A DNA stretch of 64,000 bases, taken from the NCBI RefSeq assembly GCF_019145205.1, contig NZ_JAHSTT010000002.1, forward strand, positions 124,001 through 188,000, read 5' to 3'. The notes beneath the pieces are model-generated. The model was given only the letters and a program-made list of their open reading frames with translations. It was not told where the DNA came from and did no database searches. The stretch is from Pseudomonas khavaziana (GTDB lineage: Bacteria; Pseudomonadota; Gammaproteobacteria; Pseudomonadales; Pseudomonadaceae). Position 1 is the first letter of the stretch. Each line of letters begins with the position of its first letter. The translations under genes and the position numbers were made by a program. Of the stretch, positions 22,022-30,010 are shown in pieces.

Positions 22022-22642
22022 TCAGGAATGCTCCGGGGCAAGGGCGAGCAGGGCGTCGCGGCTGCGGGCAAGGAAGGCGGCTTTGTCTTCGCCTTCTTCC
22101 AGTTGCAGGGGGGCACCGAAGCTGGTGGTGCATAACAACGGCAATGGCAATACGCGACCCTTGGGCATGACCCGGTTCAAGTTGGCTATCCACACAGGGA
22201 CCAATTCGGCCTGTGGGTAACTCTTTGCCAAGTGGTACAAGCCGCTTTTGAACGGCAGCAAGCCATCCTCCAGATTGCGCGTGCCTTCTGGAAAGATGAT
22301 CAACGAATCGCCGCTTTCCAGGGCCGCGAGCATGGGCATCAGTGGGTTATCCACTGGCTCTTTGCGCTCGCGGTCGATCAGCACACCGTTGAACACCCGG
22401 TTGATGATGTAGCGGCGCAAGGCGCTCTTGTTCCAGTAGTCACTGCCGGCCACCGGGCGCGTGAACTTGCGCAGGTTCTGCGGCAGCGACGCCCATACCA
22501 GCACGAAGTCGCCGTGGCTGCTGTGGTTGGCGAAATAGATGCGCTGCACCGGCACTGGCGCGCACCCCAGCCACAGGCTGCGAGCGCCGGTGACGGTGCG
22601 GGCCATGGAGGTAATCAGCGTGGCGACCACGGGTTCGAACAT
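22022..22642 (-). CDS. 1-acyl-sn-glycerol-3-phosphate acyltransferase family protein (PlsC-like)
   Basis: Lysophosphatidic acid acyltransferase-type enzyme. Motif I HX4D is 'NHSSHGD' (H40, D45). Motif III is 'FPEGTR' at 117-122, and 'GVLIDRERK' corresponds to motif II. 206 aa. It lies 2 bp upstream of the CdsA-like gene and would supply its phosphatidic acid substrate, so the two steps are coupled in one transcript. The acceptor could be another lysolipid. Confidence 0.88.
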   Translation of the reverse strand: MFEPVVATLITSMARTVTGARSLWLGCAPVPVQRIYFANHSSHGDFVLVWASLPQNLRKFTRPVAGSDYWNKSALRRYIINRVFNGVLIDRERKEPVDNPLMPMLAALESGDSLIIFPEGTRNLEDGLLPFKSGLYHLAKSYPQAELVPVWIANLNRVMPKGRVLPLPLLCTTSFGAPLQLEEGEDKAAFLARSRDALLALAPEHS

Positions 22643-22651
22643 GGGGATTCC

Positions 22652-23095
22652 TTATCCGGCGAAAGGCAGCCAAGGGCTGGCGAGGATGACGCCCAGGGTC
22701 AGCAGCGCTTGTGCGCCCAGCAACCAGGCTTGTTTGCGCAACAGTTTGAGCGCGCCACGACGGCGTTCGGTCCAGGGCCGGTCGGCGCGTTTGGGCGATT
22801 GCAGGCCAAGGGTTTGCAGGGCCTGGTCGAGATCCGGTGTGCGTGTGGTGTCGCGGGCCAGCAGGGCGAACAGGTCGGCGTCGAAGGCCACGCGCAATGC
22901 CCAGTATTTTTGCAGCAGGCCCAGTACGATCATCCACAGGGCGAGCAGCAGGCAGATCGTCGAGATACTCGCCAACAATAGCTGGGCAAGGCCGAACAGT
23001 ACGCCGAGCAGCGTCAGGCCTGTGGATAACTGATCCAGCGAACGGCCACGGCGCAGTAAGCTGGCGACCACTTGGAGTTCCATATCAGCCGGCAT
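22652..23095 (-). CDS. Small membrane protein of the ynb-type lipid operon
   Basis: Unrecognised protein of about 147 aa with two hydrophobic hairpins ('TGLTLLGVLFGLAQLLLASISTICLLLALWMIVLGLL' and 'AWLLGAQALLTLGVILASPWLPF') around a charged middle. The ATG at 23095 has GGAGG at good spacing and overlaps the end of the phosphatase gene by 11 bp, indicating translational coupling. Its place between the phosphatase and the acyltransferase suggests a membrane accessory factor in the same lipid pathway; this is inference only. Confidence 0.75.
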   Translation of the reverse strand: MPADMELQVVASLLRRGRSLDQLSTGLTLLGVLFGLAQLLLASISTICLLLALWMIVLGLLQKYWALRVAFDADLFALLARDTTRTPDLDQALQTLGLQSPKRADRPWTERRRGALKLLRKQAWLLGAQALLTLGVILASPWLPFAG

Positions 23096-24383
23096 GGGGC
23101 AAACCCTCCAAAGCTTCACGGTGTGCGGGGTGTAGGACCACATTGGCCCGTGCTGTACGAATGATAGTCAGTGCTTGATCAACCGTGGCGGCGCGCCGCG
23201 TGTTCAACAGCCAGGCGGCGACGGCCGTGGCGCTGCGAGAATAACCAAGGGCGCAGCACACCAGCAAAGGGCCTTGCTGGCGTAGTTGCTCGATAGCGTG
23301 CGCAGCTTTCAGGCATTCGTCGGGTGTTGGTGCGATCAGGTCAAGCACGGGCACGCAGGCATAAGCACGGCCCTGTGGATTAATCGGCAGTTCGGCGCAC
23401 AGATCGACAATGGCCTTGAATGAACCCTGCTGGCGCGATGTGGGGATACGTCCGAGCCAGACGTTATCCACAATCACATCGGGCTGTGGATGTTTGCGTG
23501 TCCACAGGCGTGAATTGATCCACGCGCCAGCTAGATAGGGTGCATATAGCCAGCGCGCGGCGGGAGTAAGACGGCCATCTTCGCGTTTTTGAAAGCCTGA
23601 CGCGCCTAGCACGAAGTAGTTGGCCTTGATCAACACCAGGGAAACCGCCGGCCACAGCAGCCACAGCCAGCCGCCGCCGAGGCCGAAGGCAAGCACCGCC
23701 AATATCAATGCGCCTAGCCCATAGCGCACTCCCAGTCGCCAGCGTTGGGGATTGCGCGTCAGTCGCGCATTCAACAAGGGGCTTGGGTGTTCTACTGGCC
23801 ATAGCCATACGCACAACCATCCTGCGAGGGCGCCTGTGGGTAAGTCGATAAAGTGATGTTGATAAGTGGTCAGCACCGAAATGCCGATCAACGCGAACCA
23901 GCCGTGTACCAGCCAGCGCCATACCCCCTGGGTGTGCCGCTGATACATGACCCACAGGATCACCAGCAGCGCGATATGCAGGGACGGCGCCTGGTTGAAG
24001 GGCTTGTCAAAACCGGCCAGCACCGCGAACAGCCAGCCGAACACGCCGTCCAGTTCCGGCCGTTCGAACGTGAAGCGCAGCGGCCAGATCAGGAAGCAAC
24101 CGACGGCTATGACCTGCGCGCTCAGCAGGCGCAGCGCATGTTGTTTCAGCTCATGACGGGTATTGGGCAACAGCAGTGAGAAGCCGTAGAGCAGGTCGAT
24201 GGACCAATAGGGCACGATAGTCCAGGCCCAGAACGGCATATGGGTTTCCCAGCCAAACACCAGCGTGCCGACGTCGCTGCGCTGGCTGGTGACCCAGTTG
24301 GCAAAGCCATAGGTGCTGAAAAACAGTGGCGCCAACAGCAGCAGCCAGAGGACCGCTGGTTTCAATAAACCGGGTTCACGCAT
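23085..24383 (-). CDS. ynbD: PAP2-like membrane domain fused to dual-specificity phosphatase (YnbD type)
   Basis: Two-domain membrane protein of 432 aa. The N-terminal half is a PAP2/Aur1-like domain with several membrane helices and the motif pieces 'APSLHIALLVI' and 'YQHHFIDLPTGALAGW'. The C-terminal third is a cytosolic tyrosine/dual-specificity phosphatase with the CX5R loop 'CALGYSR' (C377, R383) and an upstream 'DLCAEL' segment. Length and architecture match E. coli YnbD. Related bacterial and mitochondrial phosphatases (PTPMT1) act on phosphatidylglycerophosphate, so dephosphorylation of a lipid phosphate made by the neighbouring CDP-alcohol transferase is plausible. Confidence 0.88.
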   Translation of the reverse strand: MREPGLLKPAVLWLLLLAPLFFSTYGFANWVTSQRSDVGTLVFGWETHMPFWAWTIVPYWSIDLLYGFSLLLPNTRHELKQHALRLLSAQVIAVGCFLIWPLRFTFERPELDGVFGWLFAVLAGFDKPFNQAPSLHIALLVILWVMYQRHTQGVWRWLVHGWFALIGISVLTTYQHHFIDLPTGALAGWLCVWLWPVEHPSPLLNARLTRNPQRWRLGVRYGLGALILAVLAFGLGGGWLWLLWPAVSLVLIKANYFVLGASGFQKREDGRLTPAARWLYAPYLAGAWINSRLWTRKHPQPDVIVDNVWLGRIPTSRQQGSFKAIVDLCAELPINPQGRAYACVPVLDLIAPTPDECLKAAHAIEQLRQQGPLLVCCALGYSRSATAVAAWLLNTRRAATVDQALTIIRTARANVVLHPAHREALEGLPHAG

Positions 24384-24385
24384 GT

Positions 24386-26134
24386 TTAGATCTTCTGTGC
24401 CAGGGACACCGTAAAAATGCCCCAGTCATCCACGCGCTGGGTGATCTTGCGAAAACCCGCGGCCTCGACCAGCTGGTCCATTTCCGCCTGGCTGCGCCGA
24501 CGCATCACCCAGGCCTGGCCCTGGCGGTGGCTGGTAAGTGCACGGGCAATCAGCTCAAGTTGCGGGTGCCATGGCTGGCCGGTGTACACCAGATAACCGC
24601 CCGGTTCCACGGCTTCGGCCAAGCCTGCCAGTGAGCCGCCGACCATGGCGTTATCGGCGAACAATTCATACAGGCCCGACACCACGGCCAAGGTCGGCTT
24701 GGGTTCCAGGGCGGCCAGGTCGGCGCGGTCGAACGCATCGGCTTTGACGAACCGGGCGATGTCCCCCAAGCCCTTCTCGAGGATCAGTGCGCCACCGTCG
24801 CGCACGTTGATGTCGCTGTAGTCGCGCAGCAGGATCGATTCCGGCAACGGCGACACGCCCTGCAAAGCCTCCAGAATGTAACGGCCGTGGCCGGCGGCAA
24901 TATCGACAATACGTACTTGGCGATCATCCTCACGCAGCTTGGCCATCGCCAGGCGCAGCAGCTCTTCGACGTTCAGCTTGCGCTGACGAATACCGCGCCA
25001 GCCGATGGAATTGAGGTAGTTGGTGTCGATCATCCGCCCCAGGCCGCCCTTGCCGGTGGGTTTGTTGCGGTACACGTAGTCCAGGGTGCTGCCGGAGTCG
25101 AAACCGGTGTCAAAGCCCAGCTTTACTCCGTCCGACAGATTCTTGCCCAGGCCCATGCTGGCGCGGGTCATGCGCCAGTACAGGTCGCGCAGGGAATTGC
25201 GTGGCAACGGTGCGGCAAGGGATTCGGATTCGGCGCAGGTGGCGCCAAGTTTGTCGGCGTCCAGCAGACAGGCGCGATCCAGCGGGAGAGCGAAGTTCTG
25301 CAGGATAAAGCGCTTGGCGCTGTTCACGGCCACGGCACGGTCACGTTCGCCGAGGGTGTCGTGGAAAAAACCGGGGAGGATATGCAGCTCTTTTTTCAGG
25401 CTGCCAAGCCGGTCGAAAAATTGCTGCTGGGGTTTACGGTGCACCACAAAATCGGAGCCGGAGATCAGCAGCTGGGTTGGCACCTGGATCGCCTGGGCAT
25501 CGGCTACAACCCTATCCGCTGCTTCGTAGAGGCCCAATAGCACATTCACCGAGATAGCCTTGGTGATCAACGGATCGCTGTCGTAGGACGCTACGCGCTC
25601 CGGGTCATGGCTGAGGAACTTGGCCTTGACGTAGCTGTTGACGAAAAAGTTGCCCCGGAACCTGCGCATCAAGGCCAGGCCTGGGCGGGCGAAGGGCACG
25701 TACAGCTTGACCTTGAAGGCCGGCGAGGCGAGCACCAGGGCGCGGATTTTCGGCGCATAGTCGTGGACCCAGGTGGCCGCTATCACCGCGCCGACGCTTT
25801 GGGCGATCACGGCGAGGTTTTCCTCTTCGATGCCATACGTGGCGCCGATGTGGTCACAGAAGGTCTGCGCATCACGGGCACTGGTGGCAAAGCTGGGGCT
25901 GTCACCGCGCTCGCCGGGCGACTGGCCGTGGCCGCGGGCGTCCCAGGCGAAAAAATCAAACTCCGGCAAGCCCAATTCATCTACCAGGTGGGCAATACGC
26001 CCGGAGTGTTCATGGCCGCGATGGAACAACAGGATTGCCTTGCGCGGCCCCGCGGTGGCGGTCGCCGGCCAGTGCCGATAGAAAAGCTCGACGCCATCAT
26101 GGGTGCTGCAGGTGTGCTGTTGCTGTTCGCGCAT
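24386..26134 (-). CDS. ynbC: Alpha/beta hydrolase fused to SAM-dependent methyltransferase (YnbC type)
   Basis: Bifunctional protein of 582 aa. The N-terminal alpha/beta hydrolase (about 1-290) resembles monoacylglycerol lipases: 'FHRGHEHSGR', 'WDARGHGQSPGERG', and the nucleophile elbow 'AQSVGAV'. The C-terminal class I methyltransferase (about 390-580) has motif I 'VRIVDIAAGHGRYILEAL'. It matches E. coli YnbC in length and domain order. It probably deacylates or methylates a glycerolipid made by this operon. It sits 10 bp after the CDP-alcohol transferase and 2 bp before the phosphatase gene. Confidence 0.88.
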   Translation of the reverse strand: MREQQQHTCSTHDGVELFYRHWPATATAGPRKAILLFHRGHEHSGRIAHLVDELGLPEFDFFAWDARGHGQSPGERGDSPSFATSARDAQTFCDHIGATYGIEEENLAVIAQSVGAVIAATWVHDYAPKIRALVLASPAFKVKLYVPFARPGLALMRRFRGNFFVNSYVKAKFLSHDPERVASYDSDPLITKAISVNVLLGLYEAADRVVADAQAIQVPTQLLISGSDFVVHRKPQQQFFDRLGSLKKELHILPGFFHDTLGERDRAVAVNSAKRFILQNFALPLDRACLLDADKLGATCAESESLAAPLPRNSLRDLYWRMTRASMGLGKNLSDGVKLGFDTGFDSGSTLDYVYRNKPTGKGGLGRMIDTNYLNSIGWRGIRQRKLNVEELLRLAMAKLREDDRQVRIVDIAAGHGRYILEALQGVSPLPESILLRDYSDINVRDGGALILEKGLGDIARFVKADAFDRADLAALEPKPTLAVVSGLYELFADNAMVGGSLAGLAEAVEPGGYLVYTGQPWHPQLELIARALTSHRQGQAWVMRRRSQAEMDQLVEAAGFRKITQRVDDWGIFTVSLAQKI

Positions 26135-26144
26135 CGCAAAATCC

Positions 26145-26768
26145 TTATGCAGAAGGGGGAGTGTGTTGTTGTTCTTTGAGGCCCTGACGTACCCGGTTGA
26201 CCAAGGTGTAGGCGAGCAGGGCAGCCACCAGCCACATCACCGCCTCGACCCAGCCCGCGCCGAGCCAGCCCAACGCCACACCGGTGGCCAGCACACCGAG
26301 TACGAAGGCGCGATCACTCTTGCCCATCGGCCCGTCATAGCGGCGCGATGCACCCACCATCGGCCCCAGCACTCCGGCGTACTCGCTGAATACCGCCAGC
26401 AGCGTCACCAGCAGTACCGGCGCCAGGCTCACGCCGGGGATCAAGGCAAAGGGCAGGATCAACGCGCTGTCGGCAATCACGTCGCACAGTTCATTGAGGT
26501 AGGCGCCTAGGCGTGACTGCTGGCCGAACTCCCGGGCGAGCATGCCGTCGATGGCGTTGAGCGCCATGCGCACAATCATCCACAGCGGGATCAGCGCAAA
26601 CAGCCAGAGGTGCTGGGCAAAGCCGGCAATCAAGGCGCCGACCAGCAGAGAAATCACCCCGGCCAGAACGGTGATCTGGTTGGCGGTGGTGCCGTTGTCG
26701 TAGAGACGCTGCACGAGGGGGCGCAGCAGGTTCTGGAACCGCGGTTTGAGTTGGTAGATGGAAATCAT
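26145..26768 (-). CDS. ynbA: CDP-alcohol phosphatidyltransferase family protein (YnbA type)
   Basis: Inner-membrane enzyme expected to transfer a phosphatidyl group from CDP-diacylglycerol to an alcohol. The CDP-OH-P motif is at residues 71-96, but reads NxxDGxxAR(x8)GxxxNxxxD. The first and third of the usual four metal-binding aspartates are asparagine (N71, N92), while D74 and D96 remain. About six membrane segments; 207 aa. First gene of the six-gene minus-strand operon and comparable to E. coli YnbA (about 200 aa), where I recall the same Asn positions. The head group is unknown. Confidence 0.88.
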   Translation of the reverse strand: MISIYQLKPRFQNLLRPLVQRLYDNGTTANQITVLAGVISLLVGALIAGFAQHLWLFALIPLWMIVRMALNAIDGMLAREFGQQSRLGAYLNELCDVIADSALILPFALIPGVSLAPVLLVTLLAVFSEYAGVLGPMVGASRRYDGPMGKSDRAFVLGVLATGVALGWLGAGWVEAVMWLVAALLAYTLVNRVRQGLKEQQHTPPSA

Positions 26769-26899
26769 GGGGGGTGGCGCTTCCTTGTCCGTGGGCCCGC
26801 GAAAAACTGTTCAGGAGTGTGCCGACTTATTGCCGCCGACACTAGTGATAGCTCGTGTTTATAGGGGGTTAGTCACAATCCAGAGAACACCGTGAGACA

Positions 26900-26991
26900 A
26901 ATGTGGGAGGGGGCTTGCTCCCGATAGCGGTGCATCAGCCAACCCATCTACTTACTGACCCAATGCCATCGGGAGCAAGCCCCCTCCCACA
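26900..26991. repeat. REPIN, family A
   Basis: Inverted arms AATGTGGGAGGGGGCTTGCT and AGCAAGCCCCCTCCCACA enclose a short centre. It is nearly identical to the units after glmU and after the HexR-like gene. Confidence 0.9.
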
Positions 26992-27037
26992 GGGGATCCA
27001 GGCTGGGTTCAAAAGCGAACAAAAATTTCACGCTTCG

Positions 27038-27052
27038 TGTTATATCGTAACG
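27038..27052 (+). promoter_or_regulatory. Degenerate Zur-box-like palindrome upstream of the SPFH/ATPase operon
   Basis: TGTTATATCGTAACG here resembles the perfect Zur-type sites at 42387-42401 and 44138-44152 (TGTTATAnTATAACA). The left half is identical and the right half has three mismatches. It lies 28 bp upstream of the first SPFH gene. Zinc control is only a hypothesis. Confidence 0.35.
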
Positions 27053-27079
27053 AATTATGTACAAGCGGGCGTTGAGTGG

Positions 27080-29005
27080 ATGCAAGTGGATCTAGAAGCT
27101 GACGGCGCCTCGGTTGAGGGCCTTGCACGTTTTCAGCAGGGGTTGTTCCATGCCCGCCGACTGCGCCAGGCCGGCATCAGCCTGACGGCCCTGGCCATCA
27201 GTGCTTGGGTACTGGCGTTGTTCGTGGCGTTGTTTGCGCCACTGTCGATCTGGCCGGTGGTGTTGATCAACTGCGCTTCGGCCCTGTTGGTGCTGGTAGC
27301 CGGGTTACAGTCGGCCTGGTGGGTGGCCGATTGGCGCGCCCAGGCGCTGGAGGCGCCAAGCACCGAACTGAACGAAGAACCCAGCGAGCCCACCACTTGG
27401 CACAAGGGCCTGATCAACCGTTTCGGCAATGGTCTGCTGGCCCAGGTCGGCGCGCCGGTATTGTGGTTGGGTGGCTGGGCCCTGCTGGCGTTGGTCAGTG
27501 TTACCCAGTTCTGGAACCTGGCCTTGCCCGCGGCGGCCGTCGGTCAATCGGCAAGCATCGGCGCGGCGCTGGCGTTGGCGCTGGCGTTCGGTCTGCTGGT
27601 GTTTGAACGTCGCCTCGCCCAGGAAACCGCCGCCCAATGGCCGGAAGCTTCACAGCTGGCGCAGTTGAGCCGGGTGGCGATTATCTGCCTGCTGGTCAGT
27701 GCAATCTGCCTGCTGTTTGCCAATGCCGAGTCGGTTTGGCCACTGCGTCTGGCGACACTTGTCGGCCTGTTGCCGACGCTGGTGGCGTTGGAGTTCTTGC
27801 TCAGAGGCGTACTGTCGCTGTTCAGCCCACGCCAGCCGCGTCTCGAACCGCGCTTGATGGCGCAGAGTTTTATCGCCGGCCTGCTGCGTTGGCCGCCACA
27901 ACCCTTGCTGGCGTTGCAACATGAGCTGCACAACCGTTTCGGTATCGATCTGCGCCAGATCTGGGCCTTTACCTACATGCGCCGGGCGTTTTTGCCGGTG
28001 CTGCTGGCGGTGCTGGCGGTCGGCTGGGCGCTGACCGGCGTGCATGAGGTGCCCCTGCAAGGGCGTGGGATTTATGAGCGCTTTGGCAAACCGGTCGAAG
28101 TGTTCGGCCCCGGCTTGCATGCGGGTTTGCCGTGGCCGTTGGGCCGTGTGCTGAACGTCGAAAACGGCGTGGTGCACGAGCTGGCGACCAACGTCAGCGA
28201 AGCCGCCACACCAGAGTTGGCCGCTGCCGAAGGCCCGGCGCCATTGATCGCCAACCGCCTGTGGGACGCCAGCCATGTGAACGACAAATCCCAGGTCATT
28301 GCCAGCAGCAGCGGCGATAAGCAGGGCTTCCAGATCGTCAATATGGACGTGCGTTTAGTCTACCGTATCGGCCTTACCGACCAGGCCGCGCTCGCCGCCA
28401 CCTATAACAGCGCTGATATCCCGACCCTGATCCGCAGCACCGCCAGCCGCATCCTGGTGCATGACTTCGCCTCGCGCACCCTTGACGAATTGCTCGGTGA
28501 ACAACGCACCAGCCTCGCCGACGAAATTGGTCGCGGCGTGCAAGCCGACCTGCAAACACTCGACAGCGGTGTGGAAATCCTCGCTACGGTGGTGGAGGCG
28601 ATCCACCCGCCGGCCGGTGCCGCCAACGCTTACCACGGTGTGCAAGCCGCGCAGATCGGCGTCCAGGCCCTGATCGCCCGGGAACGCGGTGCAGCCAGCG
28701 AGCAGACCAACCAGGCGCTGTTGCAAGCCAGCACAGCCCGGGATCAAGCCCAGGCCAGCGCCCGTGAAGTGAATGCCGGCGCGCAAGCGGCGAACCTGCG
28801 CTTTGCTGCCGAACAAAAAGCCTATGCCGCTGCCGGCCAGGCTTTTGTGCTGGAACAGTACCTGGGGCAACTGAGCCAGGGCCTGGCCCACGCCAAGCTG
28901 CTTATTCTGGATCATCGTTTGGGCGCCGGCAGCGCGCCGACGATCGATCTGCGTTCTTTTACTTTGCCCGCCGATCCGTCGGTGCCGCGCAAAGCCGTTC
29001 AATAA
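27080..29005 (+). CDS. Multi-pass membrane protein with C-terminal SPFH/Band 7 domain (HflK-like)
   Basis: 641 aa from the ATG at 27080. The first half has about seven predicted membrane helices in three hairpins plus one ('GISLTALAISAWVLALFVALFAPL', 'VLWLGGWALLALVSVTQF', 'VAIICLLVSAICLLF', 'FLPVLLAVLAVGWAL'). The second half is an SPFH domain beginning near residue 325 ('GRGIYERFGKPVEVFGPGLHAGLPWPLGRV') and ending in an Ala/Gln/Glu-rich helix. Ordinary HflK has one membrane helix, so the multi-pass front end is unusual. It is first in a four-gene operon (gaps 12, -4, -4 bp) with two more SPFH proteins and a metal P-type ATPase. A membrane scaffold or microdomain role for the ATPase is inferred. 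Confidence 0.85.
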   Translation: MQVDLEADGASVEGLARFQQGLFHARRLRQAGISLTALAISAWVLALFVALFAPLSIWPVVLINCASALLVLVAGLQSAWWVADWRAQALEAPSTELNEEPSEPTTWHKGLINRFGNGLLAQVGAPVLWLGGWALLALVSVTQFWNLALPAAAVGQSASIGAALALALAFGLLVFERRLAQETAAQWPEASQLAQLSRVAIICLLVSAICLLFANAESVWPLRLATLVGLLPTLVALEFLLRGVLSLFSPRQPRLEPRLMAQSFIAGLLRWPPQPLLALQHELHNRFGIDLRQIWAFTYMRRAFLPVLLAVLAVGWALTGVHEVPLQGRGIYERFGKPVEVFGPGLHAGLPWPLGRVLNVENGVVHELATNVSEAATPELAAAEGPAPLIANRLWDASHVNDKSQVIASSSGDKQGFQIVNMDVRLVYRIGLTDQAALAATYNSADIPTLIRSTASRILVHDFASRTLDELLGEQRTSLADEIGRGVQADLQTLDSGVEILATVVEAIHPPAGAANAYHGVQAAQIGVQALIARERGAASEQTNQALLQASTARDQAQASAREVNAGAQAANLRFAAEQKAYAAAGQAFVLEQYLGQLSQGLAHAKLLILDHRLGAGSAPTIDLRSFTLPADPSVPRKAVQ

Positions 29006-29017
29006 GGAGTCTGTCTG

Positions 29018-30010
29018 TTGAGCGCTCATTCTCACGATCACGGTCATCACCATCATCACGGCCACCACCATCATCATCACGGCGATGAGCAGGCGAGCGG
29101 GCCTTTTCCTTGGCGCCGCATGGCCTGGGCGGTGTTGCTGGTACTGTTTGCCGCGGCAGCGGCGAGCCTGGTGCAGGTGCGCTCCGGCGAGGCCACGGTG
29201 ATTACCCGCTTCGGCAACCCCGCACGAGTGCTGTTGGAACCGGGCCTGGGCTGGCGCTGGCCGGCACCGTTCGAAGCGGCGATCCCGGTGGACCTGCGCC
29301 TGCGCACCACGTCCAGCGGCTTGCAGGATGTGGGCACCCGCGATGGCCTGCGGATTATCGTGCAGGCCTATGTGGCGTGGCAGGTACAGGGCGATGCCGA
29401 CAATGTGCAGCGCTTTATGCGCGCGGTGCAGAACCAGCCGGATGAAGCGGCACGGCAGATCCGCACCTTCGTCGGTTCGGCGCTGGAGACCACCGCGGCC
29501 AGCTTTGACTTGTCCAGCCTGATCAATACCGATGCCAGCCAAGTGCGCATTGCTGATTTCGAAGCGCAGTTGCGCCAGCAGATTGATCAACAATTGCTCA
29601 CCACTTATGGCGTGCGTGTGGCCCAAGTCGGCATCGAGCGCCTGACGTTGCCATCGGTGACCCTCACCGCCACGGTCGACCGCATGCGCGCCGAGCGGGA
29701 AACCATCGCCACTGAACGCACTGCCGTGGGCAAGCGCGAGGCGGCGCAAATCCGCTCCGCCGCCGAGCGTGATGCGCGCATCGTGCAGGCCGATGCCACG
29801 GTGAAGGCCGCCGATATCGAAGCGCAATCGCGGGTCGAAGCCGCGCAGATTTATGGCCGCGCCTACGCCGGTAATCCGCAGCTGTACAACCTGCTGCGCT
29901 CGCTGGACACCTTGGGTACTGTGGTTACCCCGGGCACCAAGATCATCCTGCGTACCGACGCTGCGCCGTTTCGCGCCCTGGTGGACGGGCCGAAGGACAT
30001 CCAGCCATGA
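29018..30010 (+). CDS. HflK-like SPFH protein with histidine-rich N-terminus
   Basis: 330 aa with one membrane helix ('MAWAVLLVLFAAAAASLVQV', about 35-55) followed by an SPFH/HflK domain ('ATVITRFGNPARVLLEPGLGWRWPAPFEAAIPVDLRLRTT') and a C-terminal coiled coil ('AERDARIVQADATVKAADIEAQSRVEAA'). Residues 4-22 contain fourteen histidines in runs, facing the cytoplasm if the topology is HflK-like. Such a tract usually binds Zn, Ni, Co or Cu and is not part of canonical HflK. The start is a TTG at 29018 with AAGGAG correctly spaced. Its partner is the HflC-like protein that overlaps it by 4 bp. Confidence 0.87.
   Translation: MSAHSHDHGHHHHHGHHHHHHGDEQASGPFPWRRMAWAVLLVLFAAAAASLVQVRSGEATVITRFGNPARVLLEPGLGWRWPAPFEAAIPVDLRLRTTSSGLQDVGTRDGLRIIVQAYVAWQVQGDADNVQRFMRAVQNQPDEAARQIRTFVGSALETTAASFDLSSLINTDASQVRIADFEAQLRQQIDQQLLTTYGVRVAQVGIERLTLPSVTLTATVDRMRAERETIATERTAVGKREAAQIRSAAERDARIVQADATVKAADIEAQSRVEAAQIYGRAYAGNPQLYNLLRSLDTLGTVVTPGTKIILRTDAAPFRALVDGPKDIQP

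Larger units (their letters stand above)
26769..27079. other. Divergent intergenic region between ynbA-like and SPFH operons
   Basis: About 310 bp without a gene. It contains the family-A REPIN at 26900-26991 and a degenerate Zur-type palindrome at 27038-27052. It must hold the promoters of both divergent operons, but I do not see a clear -35/-10 pair. Confidence 0.6.
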
